Shown piece by piece: positions 49,169 to 60,250 of a stretch of 64,000 nt of DNA. This DNA comes from Endocalyx cinctus (Eukaryota; Ascomycota; Sordariomycetes; Amphisphaeriales; Apiosporaceae): assembly GCA_001600455.1 (NCBI GenBank), contig BCKC01000002.1:1550001-1614000 (forward strand), read 5' to 3'. How positions within the stretch are numbered: position 1 is the stretch's first letter; each line of letters starts with the position of its first letter. The position numbers and the translations under genes are program-made. A model generated the notes under the pieces. That model was not told the DNA's origin. It did no database searches and was given only the letters and a program-made list of their open reading frames with translations.

Positions 49169-49289
49169 ACTGCCTGATTTTGATACATATGTACTAAACC
49201 ATTAACTTTTAAATAACCGAGACTTTTAATGTCAAAATAAATAAAAATTAATATATCCATTATATATATAACTTTATTCACCAGGCAGT
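49169..49289. repeat. Inverted repeat bounding AT-rich segment (MITE-like)
   Basis: ACTGCCTG at 49169-49176 is mirrored by CAGGCAGT at 49282-49289, enclosing about 105 bp of very AT-rich DNA. The arms are too short to prove a miniature transposon. Confidence 0.4.
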
Positions 49290-50904
49290 AATCAGTAAAA
49301 CAATATCACCCAAATAAAATTCGTAGCAGACTATAATTGTAGGGTTAATGAGTGGACGGTAAATATCGAAATTACCCTATTCCAACCAGTCATTAACTTC
49401 CATCACCTTTCCCACACTCCTCTTGAAATATTCAATGCAACTGATTGTGGTTCAGTGGCATGATAATGTGGAAACCCCCTGGTCAGGTTATATACTGCCC
49501 CTATATTCTATTATTAGACAGTACCTCTGCGAGAAGGTATAGCATCTGAGCTCCAAGACTGACTAGTAGAATCTAGAAGGCCTTGGAAGCATGAGGCGGT
49601 AGGAATGGTAAGGATATTTAGCAAGTACTTTTTCTTACATGTATAGAGTAGTATAGAGGCCTTTCGAATAGTCCGAAAGTTTCAAATTAAAGACTTCAGC
49701 AAGATGAAACATATACATATTATCGTCTCGTCATGCGGGTGTCTCAATATGATATTCCTCCTATAAACCAGATATGGAGAGGGCTGCTGCAAGCCAGCGT
49801 GTACCATCACCCCAACTATGATCTATACACACTGGTATAAACGCCCTGAAGATAGTGGGAAGGAAGAACAAATAGCCTCCGCTGATAATCATGCCTGACC
49901 GCTCCTGCTCATTCTCGTATTTATCTTCTCACGTAGCTCTTTGGACTTTCTTTATTGAAATTTCTCGGACCATTGGTCCTGCCACGTCTTTACGGCGCGC
50001 AGATAGGATAGTCTTCGTTAAGCCCGGAAAAGGAGGAGCTCTGGCATTTGTATGAGACTTTGTGAGGACAATTTGGATAACCAAGGGAAACAGGTAGTTC
50101 TCATTATTAACCAGTTTCATGGCATTGAAGCCTCAAGTATCAAATTTCGATCCTCAACCAGACGAGCACCCAACCATTCTCCAAAAGAGATCTTCTTCCA
50201 AATGAATTTCTTTTACGCGGGTGTATCCAGTCAACTCCGCCTTTCGGAAGTCATTTTCACCACCCCTCAGCATTCATTCATTCCTCTGAGATCCGCGAGC
50301 GCACGTACCGTACGCCCCGTGAGCTTCTCAGTCGCACGAAGCTCGCAAGCGACAACCCCGCCTTATAATACAAGCGGTGGCGTCGTTAGCGGAGTATGAC
50401 AACTAAGTAGACTGGCGTCCTAGGGAAACTTGGACGATTTACCCGCCTCGCGACTTTGTTGCTTATCAATGGGACCCAGCTGTTGTATGCCAACCCTCGT
50501 AAGGGAAAACTAATTTCTCTTTCGTAACTTCCTATCATCAATAACTTCCGGTGCAAAGGGAAGGTACAAGGGAGGAAGAGTCTCCTGTATACATACCAGG
50601 TAGGTACGTAGAGCCTCGGTATGTAGTAAGAAATGTTAAAAGAGGTAGTTTAGAGTGGAGATAAAAGCAGCACGGAATGTATGGCAGACTTAGACCCAAA
50701 TGGAGGGAGCGCTAAACCTAGTGGTCGATAAGATACATAGTACAGTCCACGGGTATTGAAATAGCGTTTGCTTCTTTTTTCTCTCTTTCTTACTTTCTTG
50801 AATTACTATGTAGACATTCTTTAACATAAGATGTACCAACCCGTATCAAATTAAGTATCTGAACTTGAGCCATGCCGCTTTTAAGCCGAGCCCAGCCTCA
50901 GGAA

Positions 50905-50944
50905 AGCTTAAGCTGGTCCCATTTTTGCATAAAGTTAAAAATGG
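50905..50944. repeat. Palindrome and hairpin next to the esterase 3' end
   Basis: AGCTTAAGCT (50905-50914) is followed by a perfect 8-bp stem CCATTTTT/AAAAATGG (50919-50926 with 50937-50944) around a 10-nt loop. It may be part of the esterase 3' end or a repeat remnant. Confidence 0.6.
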
Positions 50945-51025
50945 ACAAACTTGCATAATTTTTGATACGTCACGGTAAAAAACGCCGTAACGAACGGAAT
51001 ACCGCCGTTATTTAAACTATCTAGG

Positions 51026-53011
51026 TTAAATACCCAGCTTCTCTGATAGGGTATCGATATACGCACAGCGCTCCCACAGCTTCTCACGTTCCATCATGCG
51101 CTGTCTAATACGGTCCTTGGCAGACTCCATATCTGCGTAGCCTGCTCCTCCAGCCAGTACCTGTTCTTGCTGCTGCTGCACTGCATCTATAAACTCCGGC
51201 TTATAACTCAAATCATCTCCGGATCTCAGAGTAGTAGACCCCGATCCGAACGGCCCGCCCACGAGATGTACGTGCATGCTCGGGGTTCCTGGCTGGTCGA
51301 CATCGCTTGGTTCGGGAAACGCTTCCGGCCACGCGCTAAAGTGCTCATCTCCGGCGCACGTCGGGTCGCCCGTGTACGCGAACTGGATGAGGGATCTGCT
51401 CATAGACTGCGCTAATTCCAAGTCGGACGCCGAGACCGGGCCTTCGGGAAATAACCCGCTGAGGATGTAATGCGTGTCGCTTCCGTGGGCGACGCCCACG
51501 TACGGCAACCTGGCGGCGTCGAATAGCGGCGTTAACATGCTCTGATTTAGGTCGTACAGGCGGACGCCGGAAAATTTCGGGTCGAGCGCCTTGGACTGTC
51601 GCGACATCTCGCGTCCGAAGGAGATGGAAGAGCATGTGAATAGAAGGTCGCGTAGCATCCGGGATAGGCGGAAGAAGTGGATAGGGGCGTCGGGATAGTT
51701 CGTCCCCTTTTTTAGGGCCAGATAATTATTTTATTCTTGCTCGAAGTCGGATTCGGGATACAGAGAGAAAAGTGTACTGTAGTCTTCGTCCGTAAATGTG
51801 TGGGCAAATGGCTTGAAGGCATTCTTCATATCTTCCTCGGTTTGATACGCGGAGGCAGGCGTGGCGCTGCCGCTCCCGTCGTCGTGGGTCCAGCCATAAA
51901 CGATGGGGATGCCTGCAATTTTTTTTTTTTTTTCAAAGGTTCTCATTAGTACAATCTGATGCTAATGTAGAAGAGGATGAAAAAGAGTGGTACCTTTGAC
52001 AAATCTACCCGATTTATATAAAACAGAGTGCCTATCCGGCATCAAATCCCCATCTATTGATGGGATAAAGGTGTGAGTACCATAGGGCGGGTGATTATTC
52101 ACAGAGTAGCTCATCGCTATCCTAATCAAGTCTTCCATAGGTACCTCCCTCAAGCAGCTCAAGATCTCTTCGTCATCACTGGCGTCGCAATTTAACTCCG
52201 AGGCAACCTCACGAGTATGCATCTCCGTGGCATCCGTCGTAACATTAAGGGCGTTTCCCGGCGGTCCGGACATAGCCCACACCTGGTTAAACGGGACGCC
52301 CTTTTCGCCACCGTATGCCAGTAATTGAAGCGAAGGGAAAGTGCCTCCAGCACTAACTCCGAAAACTGTGATACGGTCGGGGTCGCCGCCGAAAGCCATG
52401 ATATTATCTTCAATCCACTGTAAACCGGCCCGCTGGTCTCGCATTCCGACATTTAGTGATCTCTGGTCCTTGAGGATAGGAAGTCGAGCGAATCCGAGTA
52501 TAGTGATGCGCCAGTTAAGCGCGACGTAGATCACAGGTTTCCCGATGTCGGCAGAATGCTTGATTAATTTATCTGGCTCGAAATGAGAGTCGTAAGCGGA
52601 TCCCTTCACTACGGCACCGCCATAAAACCAGACGAGGACAGGGAGTTTATCGCCAGCGGTCGTGCCATAGGGCCGTGCAATACGAAGATTGAGGCAATCT
52701 TCACTCATTTCCAATGTCTCGTCAAAGAATGGCGGCAATGCTGGTTTTGACTGTGGACATGCTGGGCCGGCTGCTACAGCTGCAATCTCGCTGCCATAGG
52801 GGGGGTTGTATGACTCTGGAGGGGCAAAACGCCGCGCACCAGATGTGTCGTGGGCATATTTTATGTTGAGGAAGTGCTCAACCTGTTCCTTAATAACGCC
52901 ACAATACGTGATATTGTTCTCTTCAAGCTTTACAGTAGGTTCTGCGAAGATAGTAGAGGCGATCAAAAAGACAAGGGGGGCTGCACGGATAATAAAAGGG
53001 GAAATGGCCAT
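51026..53011 (-). CDS. Secreted type-B carboxylesterase/lipase, interrupted by an in-frame TAA
   Basis: Two exons on the minus strand: 53011-51994 and 51912-51026 (81-bp intron), 635 codons counting both stops. It is an alpha/beta-hydrolase of the carboxylesterase/cholinesterase family, hydrolysing ester bonds outside the cell. The N-terminus MAISPFIIRAAPLVFLIASTIFA is a signal peptide. Family blocks: FLNIKYAHDTSGARRF, SEDCLNLRIARPYG, LPVLVWFYGGAVVKGSAYD, QWIEDNIMAFGGDPDRITVFG, nucleophile elbow GVSAGG (Ser about 220), an acid candidate in YGWTHDDGS, and AHGSD with the His (about 482). The elbow has Val where most members have Glu. Codon 400 (51733-51731) is TAA, between SDFEQE and NNYLALKKG, and the frame then continues with family-like sequence (HFFRLSRMLRDLLFTCSS). 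Stopping there would remove the catalytic His. No intron covers it. It is a probable recent pseudogene or a sequence error. Confidence 0.82.
51731..51733 (-). other. In-frame TAA within the carboxylesterase gene
   Basis: The same reading frame is open and family-like on both sides. No GT donor lies suitably upstream for an intron spanning it. Confidence 0.85.
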
Positions 53012-53726
53012 GATTATGACTTGATATTGGAATATATATATATTGCCAATTTTTAGAAATTTTAAATAAAATAATCCCTCCTGTCTTGGGAGTTTGCCTT
53101 TAGAAGATAAAGAGAGGGGTGATGTCGTTATAATTCAACGCTGTTTCATGCAAAGACATCTGATATATGCATGCACGAAGGACGATGTTCCAACATTCCG
53201 AAAAAGAGCCGTAACTTAGACCACGAGGCTGTCATTATAGTAGAGAGAACTAAATTTTAACGGGAAGAGAACTCTCAATCCATATATCCTCCAAAGAAGT
53301 TGTACTTTATCTTCCCTGAATGATATCCGGTCATGTCTCCCACTACTTGCCTTTGTGCCGGGCTGAGGTTCTATACGAGGAGATGGGAATGACAAAAAGG
53401 CATAACTAACGATTGGCTTTCTTTGCGTCATTTATCTTTAGTATATATCTGAGTGTCTTCGAGATCTACGGTGAGCTCCCCTTCTACTCGTCTAACTAAC
53501 TGTCGACATTATCTACCTCGACTCATAGCAATCGAATTGGGGGCACCATAGAAGACGCTGAATTTGTCACATAGCAACTCGGTACAGCGGAATATGTATG
53601 GTAGTAGCTTATTATTCACTCTTATCCTTTGCCCATATATCCAAGCGCTTAGCACATTTTTTCTGTCAACCATTTCTTTGACGGGTTCTCCTACTTGGCC
53701 CTAGGTGTTGCCTCTCTAGGAGCGTT

Positions 53727-53760
53727 GGGACTCTCAATCTGCTTCTCGTATTGAGAGCCC
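53727..53760. repeat. Hairpin, arms 10-11 bp
   Basis: GGGACTCTCAA (53727-53737) pairs with TTGAGAGCCC (53751-53760) apart from one bulged A, with a 13-nt loop. Confidence 0.7.
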
Positions 53761-53875
53761 TTCGCCAATATGGGTTTCCGGTGCTTCTTCATCTCTTGGA
53801 TGATTGTAATTGGATTTACCGCCGAGTTTGCTAACTGAACCGCACAGGTCTGTTGGTGCCTCATCCGTGGAAGCG

Positions 53876-53892
53876 TATATATATATATATAT
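53876..53892. repeat. TA microsatellite
   Basis: Uninterrupted TA run. Confidence 0.9.
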
Positions 53893-54482
53893 TCATAGCA
53901 GCCGCAACCACTATGTCGAAGATGCTGTCCTCATGCCAAGTTATTCACTTCCATCCCTTTATGGGACCTACCTATTCTAACTAAGCCTCCTCCTTCTAGT
54001 CGCACTTACAGGCTTTTCTATCAGGGTCAACTATAACGCGGATTTCTAATTGGTTTTCTCAGCTTCGAGTCCATACTCTCCGTGATTTTTAACTGCCAGT
54101 ATTGATCTACGTGTATACTGTTTCGGATTCGGACTGCAACGGGAACACAATCCGTATTATTTTGAGATTGTATTGGTTTTAAGATCATGCTATACCAGTT
54201 TATGGTTTGCCTCTGGTTTGTATGCGTCGTGATAATACGGGTTGCGGGCTATATTATAGTGGGGTTAGGGGGTTTGCGCCCTACAAGTTAGCAAACAACA
54301 GTATCAATAACAGCAGTACTAACAACAGCAAGCAATATCAAAATGCCGGCTCCCTAATTGGGAACCTTCCGTATTAGGATTAGGCTTACCTCACAATCTC
54401 AGCGTATCCGTAAAAACTCAAGGTGCTGGTAGCAATACTTTTTTTCTAAAACTAATTGCACATACAGAGAGTATTTATATTG

Positions 54483-54523
54483 TCAACCGTTTTAAAAACT
54501 ATTATCAACCGTTTCTAAAAAAC
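54483..54523. repeat. Short tandem duplication with AACCGTT motif
   Basis: TCAACCGTTTTAAAAAC (54483-54499) is followed by a close copy, TCAACCGTTTCTAAAAAAC (54505-54523). Confidence 0.75.
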
Positions 54524-54582
54524 GATGTATTATCGTTTGCATAACTTACACATAAAAATCCAGCTCGGTTCAGTTCAGTTCC

Positions 54583-54609
54583 CTTGGCTAAAAGATCGAC
54601 TGAGCCAAG
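54583..54609. repeat. Hairpin, 7-bp arms
   Basis: CTTGGCT (54583-54589) and AGCCAAG (54603-54609) pair perfectly around a 13-nt loop. Confidence 0.65.
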
Positions 54610-57600
54610 CCTCTGGATAAAAAAAGCAGCGGTACCAAAAGTACCCTAAGCCTAATTTTGGCCGTGTTTTGGTACATTGAACTACTTACACCACTAAATC
54701 CTTATCTCTGGCATTCTTCTTTTTCACTTACGTACAAAACACCACAATTATCTATGTTTTTACCCCTTTTTTATTATTGTTATGATTATTTTTTATTTAA
54801 TTATTACACAATTCAGTTGGCACATATCATGACGGGGATTTGCTTTTGGTTTCTGTTTGTTTGTCTTTTCTTGTTTGAATGTATGTATGTACCTACCCTC
54901 AACCCCCAAAGTTACCATCAACCTAAAATAGGGGGTAGAGCGACAGAGATAAGGGAAAAAAAAAAGAGACAAGGGTGGGAGAAATAATATGAATGACGAG
55001 AGATAAAAAGAAAAGGGATTGTTTATCTGCGTAGATAGATATAAGAAATATATAATAAAGTTCCCCAGGGGGTTTTCCTTTTTAAAATTTCAAAGTCGAG
55101 ATAAGCAAACTTCAACTGTTTTCTGTCTTCTTTCCTTCTTCCTCTACTCTTCGTCATAGAAATAGAGAAATTTCGAAACCGCTCATCCTACATATTTTAA
55201 TACCTGTATCCATGGATGGGTAGAGAGCATCATAGTACACCTGACCTGTTTAAGTCCTTACCAGAGTGTCACCGAAGGGTTTATTTATTCTTACTCTTAC
55301 CTTTAGAAGTACTATTAACACGAACAAGTGTTCAATTTTCCTCCAATAATAACAATACACTACTCGCTATCCTACATCCCATGGTTACTTACTTAGTTCG
55401 ATTTACTTATTATCTCTTGCGCCCTTTCCTAATATATATGCGTATATGTATACATATACAAGAAAGAGAGAGACAAATTCTTCGCATGGATGAAAAGAAA
55501 AAAAAAAGTTAGCCAAGGGAGTTCAGGAAGAAAAAAAACACAAGCCCGCGGAGATGATCTCTTCTTCCCATATTTTTCTCCTAGGCCGGCTAACGCCTAA
55601 AGAAAAATAAAGCCAGCGTGAGCCGGCGGCGACTACCGGACTAACTCTACTAACACCCCATACCTACCTTAGGCCTCGCGGGTTACAAAACCCGTTGGGG
55701 GTGACCAGTCGTGCGTGTGACACAGGAAACGAGCCCCCAAACGAATCTCCTTTAGTTATGATTTTTTTGGCCCCTCCATGCGGCGGTAAGAAGAGGCTTA
55801 CTATTTTCCTGGGATGTTCTAGTGACATATTGGCAAGAGACATAAACATACATACGACTGATTGTTGGCTAGAACGGGAATGAGTAAGGCCTAATTGGAA
55901 AGCGGGAGGTTGGGTTGGAGAAAGAGGAGGTAACAAATGGTGAGGGAGTTTAGCGGCCAAGGTGTGAAGGACCGTTACCGAAGAGGGAAACCAAAAAAAG
56001 AAAGGAAGGAAAAAGAAATGTGACACGTCAACAAAACCGTCGAAGATCGTCCCTCATTCACATGCGTAACCAAGGAACAGGAAAATAAAAAGGAATCACG
56101 AGACCTAAGGACGGAGAACAGGAGACAAGAAAAGAGAGACAAAGAACGAAGTCCGAGTAAATTCCCCCACCCCAAGTCTAACGGGGTTGGGAAGAGGGGC
56201 AATTCGGCTCGGTTGATGGGGACTTTTTTTTTCAACATATCGTTCATTTCATGCAGGGAAGAGGGAACGGTGCGAAGCGAGCGGAGGAGGTAAGAAAAAA
56301 AAGCCAGACCGTGAGGGGTAAAAAGGGTTGGAAACCGAGTAAGAAAAAAAAAAAAAAAGTACCCCCAGCAAGGAAAAGAAGAAAAAAACTCCGACCATCG
56401 GGGATCACCAAGGAAAAGGAGGAGAAGTAAGAAAAAAACGGAAACGAGACAAGAGTCTAGACTCTCTTACCATTCTTTTTTGGAAGAGGGAAAATTAGCG
56501 TTGGACAAGAGACTATCCATATGCCGACCATCTACGACAGAATCCGGATGACGAAATACAGATGGAGAAAATAAACCAAAGGAAAAAAAAAAAGATCTAT
56601 TCATTTCCGACAGGAAAAGACTATCCACGGAATAGCTTCGGCCCCGCAGATCATTGAAGCGAGAGAGAAAGAAAGAAAAAAGAAAAGAAAGAAACGATAT
56701 GGAGATCCGTTTTTTTTTTTTTTTTTGAACTTTCGAGTACCTTAACAAATAAGGTGCAACGTTACGCTCTACGCTGCCGAGGCCTATGATCCATTATATG
56801 TCTTGTTCAATTTTTTTTTTGTCTTCCTTTTTCACCTTACCTTGTCCACTGGGATTCTTTTCTTTCCTCGGCGAAAATATTTAGGTAGGTGGATGCTTAT
56901 TTTATATTATTATTATGGTGGGTAAGGAGAATACGGAGAGAGAACCTTGATGGTAGCAGGAGAGCAGGAGTAGTTACACGGTGGGCAAAAACAGAGTTTT
57001 TTTTTTGTTTGGCGATTCAAAAAGGAGAATTTTATCTACCGTAAAAGTGAGAGAGTAGTGGAGGTAGGAAGGGGATAATTCGGCACGAGAACCGGTATAA
57101 GGTCCGCATCTGGAAACGAAAGGGGGTTTAAAAAAAAAAAAAAAAAAAAAGAACACGCACATCAAGTGGTACCATGATTCTTTTCTTAACTTCTTCACCT
57201 AATTTTAGATGAGATGAAAATTCAATTTGGCCGAAGAAAAGACGCAAATAGCTTTACATATAGAGGCAAAGGAATAATTAAGAAAAAAAATAAAGAACAA
57301 AGAATAAACACTGTATTCTCGCAATTTATTGCCGTGCGGGTTTAAATCTGATACTTACACTAGTCTGCCCCTTTCTCACCCGGGGCTTATATTAATTAAC
57401 CCAACCCACCAACCCACCTGGCACGTATTTTCTCACAGATCTACACTCGCTGACTTGTTCAACATTCGCATACACATCTTCTTAATCACTTCATTCCAAA
57501 GACGGTCCAAAAATTATTCAAAATGGTTTCAAAAATACTCTCGTGACTATCGTAGGCTAAAGAAATAGTTTTTGTCTTACCTGATATAAGTGTATGTATA

Positions 57601-58690
57601 CCTACGCAAGTACCGAAGGATGCAAGTACACAACTTAGACCTATCAACCACAATCCCACGTGTACTACCCGTTCTGCTTCTTTTTTTTTTTTTTTCTCAT
57701 CATCTTCTCTTTTCCGACTTCCAAATGTAGACAGGTACATATATACAAATTAACCAGACAAAAAATATAGCTGTCAGGCTAGACGTGGACGACTAGAATA
57801 CGACTGCGTGTACGAGTCTCGGTGTGTCCATGGTCGTAGGCATAGCCTCTCCGAGAATGTCTACTTCATCATACATCCGTCGCAAATACACGCTACCAGC
57901 CATTTGATATGGGCGTAATACATACGTAGCGCAGAATAGGTATTCTGTCCATATCTTTCTTCTCGAAGTCGACAGTCTTTTGTCGTCAGACAAGGGTTAA
58001 AGCATAAACCCCTGAGTATCTGTTTTTTTTGTTTTGTTTTGTTTGTTCTCATCCCAAATACCTGGAAACCTTCCAATGGCTCCCCCATGTATATATAAAA
58101 AAAGATCTCTTTTTCTCCCTCTTTTGGCACCTGTCATATCCCCTGTCGTGAACAGATTGGTATATAATCGTGAATAAGCAAGTTGAATACCGTAAACTTT
58201 TCTTTGAGACGTTTGCCCCATACCGAATTCCAGAGTTTTACATGCTCTCTTTAAGAAACAGTACAATCGCATTTTTTTTTTAAACCGTTCGCCGGGGTAT
58301 CAATGTCTCTCGTCTCGTAGTCGAATTGAATAAAAATTGAAATAAAAATAATAATAATCTGCTCTCTATGCAGTTGTAGCGGATGGCAGTGGTTTGAGCT
58401 TGGGTCTCATCCATATAGAAGAAAGTAAAGTTACTCCCTCAAAAGATCGCGTCGATGTGATCAGAACCTCGGTCTTAGACCGACAAAGTTCATCGTTTGA
58501 TCGCGTAGTCTATTCATCTTTCACTTACAGCAAGCTTCGGTTCGCCTGGTCGGTCGATCGATCGATTACTGGAAAATATGTGTTTTTACCTAGCAAGCGT
58601 ATGAAATCTCGCGTATTTGGAATGAATTAGAACCGGACTATCTTTTCGATTCCATATGATCCCCTTTTATCATCAAATTGGCTAGCGATG

Positions 58691-60250
58691 TCATCGCATG
58701 TTGCTGGTGTCGAACGAAAATTGGGATGGAAACGCCATGGAGGCACTTAGACCGAAAGGATCCCAGTCCATTGCCGGGTCAAGGAGTTGAGTCATGCTCG
58801 GATAACCTTGTCCATGTGTTTGTCCGCCGTGATCTCCGGATGCCATAGACATCGGATCTGACTGGCCGGGCGCAGCGCTCGTCATCGTCTGCATCGACAT
58901 CCCAGGTTGTTGGGAGTTCGCAAAGGTGGTAGGATAGGGTCCCGGACCCGGGGTATCGGGCTCGGCGTCCTCCATCACGTCACTTGGTGCATCGTATTCC
59001 TGTTCTGTACTCACGGGTTAATCCTAGGACGACAAAGTTCCAACAAAAAGGGGAAAGAAAACGGGTCAGCTTGCCGAGTTGTTGGAAGTGGTTCTGGAAA
59101 GATTGCTGTGGATAATAAGGAGCTGCTCTTGAACCGGGGGCTTGTTGCTGCATCATGTGTTGACGTGCTACGGCCGACATTCCTGCCATCTGGGGCATCG
59201 GGGGCTTTGTCTGGCGCGGCATTCCTGGTCTCATGCCTGCGGGGCCCGACGTTGTTGGCGAAGAAGCCGCTATGTTGTTATTGAAGGACGGGTTGGGATT
59301 GGTGGGGGAGGACGCGTGCGAAGAGGGCGTTGGTCGACCCTTTGGCGATAAAATGGGTTGTTGAAGACCAATTGGCGGAGGTAAAGGCGCAATACCGGGC
59401 TCGATCTTCGGTGCGATAGCGGAACCAGATCTGCGATTCTGCTGTCGATTCATCATCGCTCGTTGAATAGGTGGCGGCTGTACTAAATTCTGCGACATGT
59501 GAGTTGGTCCGAGATTTGGACTTCCGGTCTTAGCTTGAAGTTCGGCCTGGACATCGATCCCTGAAGATAAACGTTAACTTCTTGTCTCTCTCGCAGCAAT
59601 GGCTCAAGAGTTCTCTTACCCTTTTCAAGTAGTATTCGTTCCAGAAGAGAATTTTTATATCGAAGCATTAAGCATTCGTCCGCGGCACTCCTGTGTGCAG
59701 CTTGCAAGTTGCTCAGATTAGTCTCGTGGACTTTGATGGTATCTTCGAGCTGTTTGATGTATTCTGTTCGACGTTCCCTGAAAGCCGCCTGCGCCTGACG
59801 ATTTCTCTGTTTACGTTCCTCGGAAGTAGCATAAATCTAATCGCTAAAAGTCAGTTTTGTTTTACTTATGATATTTGGACAGTGCGCAAACAGCTTGCCC
59901 AACATTTAGGAAACGTAACAGAAGATTTGCAATTCTTTTTTCTTTTTTAGGAATAATAGCGGTATATCTCCAAGCTTCAAGAAACAAAAGTAGCAGCGTA
60001 CAGCACCTGGAGCTTCTGATATAGGCCACACAATAGGCCGGGATGAATTACAAAGAGAGAAAACTGTCGATTATACAGATATTAAGAAAAAAAAAGGGAC
60101 ACTTACAGGTTTGCGTCCGCCTTTTCGTTTGACAGGTTGATTCTCTTGAGGAGCTGAAGCGCCGACTTCATGCTCCGGAGTCGACGCGAAAGACTCCTCC
60201 GAGCCTTCCTTAGAGGGCTCCTTCTTGTCAATAGACATACTGTCGGTCAT
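58691..60250 (-). CDS. bZIP transcription factor (Yap/PAP1-like basic region)
   Basis: Four exons on the minus strand: 60250-60107, 59836-59620, 59560-59075 and 59004-58691, giving 386 aa. Residues 1-48 are acidic then basic (QPVKRKGGRKP). Exon 2 opens the bZIP: basic region EERKQRNRQAQAAFRERR (N-x-x-x-Q-A-A-F-R, Yap/PAP1-like) directly followed by a leucine-zipper-like coil (YIKQLEDTIKVHETNLSNLQ and onward). It binds DNA as a dimer in the nucleus. The rest is Pro/Gln/Met/Ser-rich (about 125-285), probably activating, with a conserved-looking tail DPAMDWDPFGLSASMAF. Intron 3 (59005-59074) starts with GC rather than GT (G|gcaagc...gtacag); no GT donor keeps the frame. Intron 1 is 270 bp. No Cys-rich redox domain of classical Yap1 is visible, so a role in oxidative stress cannot be inferred from the sequence. 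Confidence 0.88.

Larger units (their letters stand above)
48702..51025. other. Spacer between the Stm1-like and esterase genes
   Basis: 2.3 kb with the Stm1-like promoter at its left end and the esterase 3' end at its right. It holds an AT-rich segment bounded by an 8-bp inverted repeat (49169-49289), TACATAGTA-type motifs (50734-50742, 50804-50812) and a cluster of small palindromes (about 50881-51005). A 115-codon frame at 50052-50399 has no recognisable features. Confidence 0.55.
53012..58690. other. 5.7-kb spacer upstream of the esterase gene
   Basis: It holds the esterase promoter (right of 53011) and the 3' region of the bZIP gene (about 57.2-58.7 kb). Between them are a hairpin (53727-53760), a TA tract (53876-53892), a tandem duplication (54483-54523), a hairpin (54583-54609) and purine/pyrimidine-rich runs over 55-57 kb. 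The stretch about 53.5-54.6 kb is less AT-rich and patchily structured, possibly degraded repeat DNA. No gene was supported. Confidence 0.5.

Noticed and set aside
50052..50399. 115-codon frame
   Set aside because: No recognisable features and no splice partners; left uncalled although a lineage-specific gene cannot be excluded.
50468..50485. Resemblance to the 3' end of fungal 5S rRNA (CCCAGCTGTTGTATG)
   Set aside because: Upstream sequence lacks the 5S internal control region, so the match is probably chance or a tiny relic.
38858..51733. A-to-I mRNA editing as an explanation for the premature stops
   Set aside because: Known editing in Sordariomycetes mainly converts UAG to UGG. UAA would need both adenosines edited, so this is possible but not favoured without RNA data.
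54658..54987. 109-codon hydrophobic frame
   Set aside because: AT-rich chance frame; no conserved motif.
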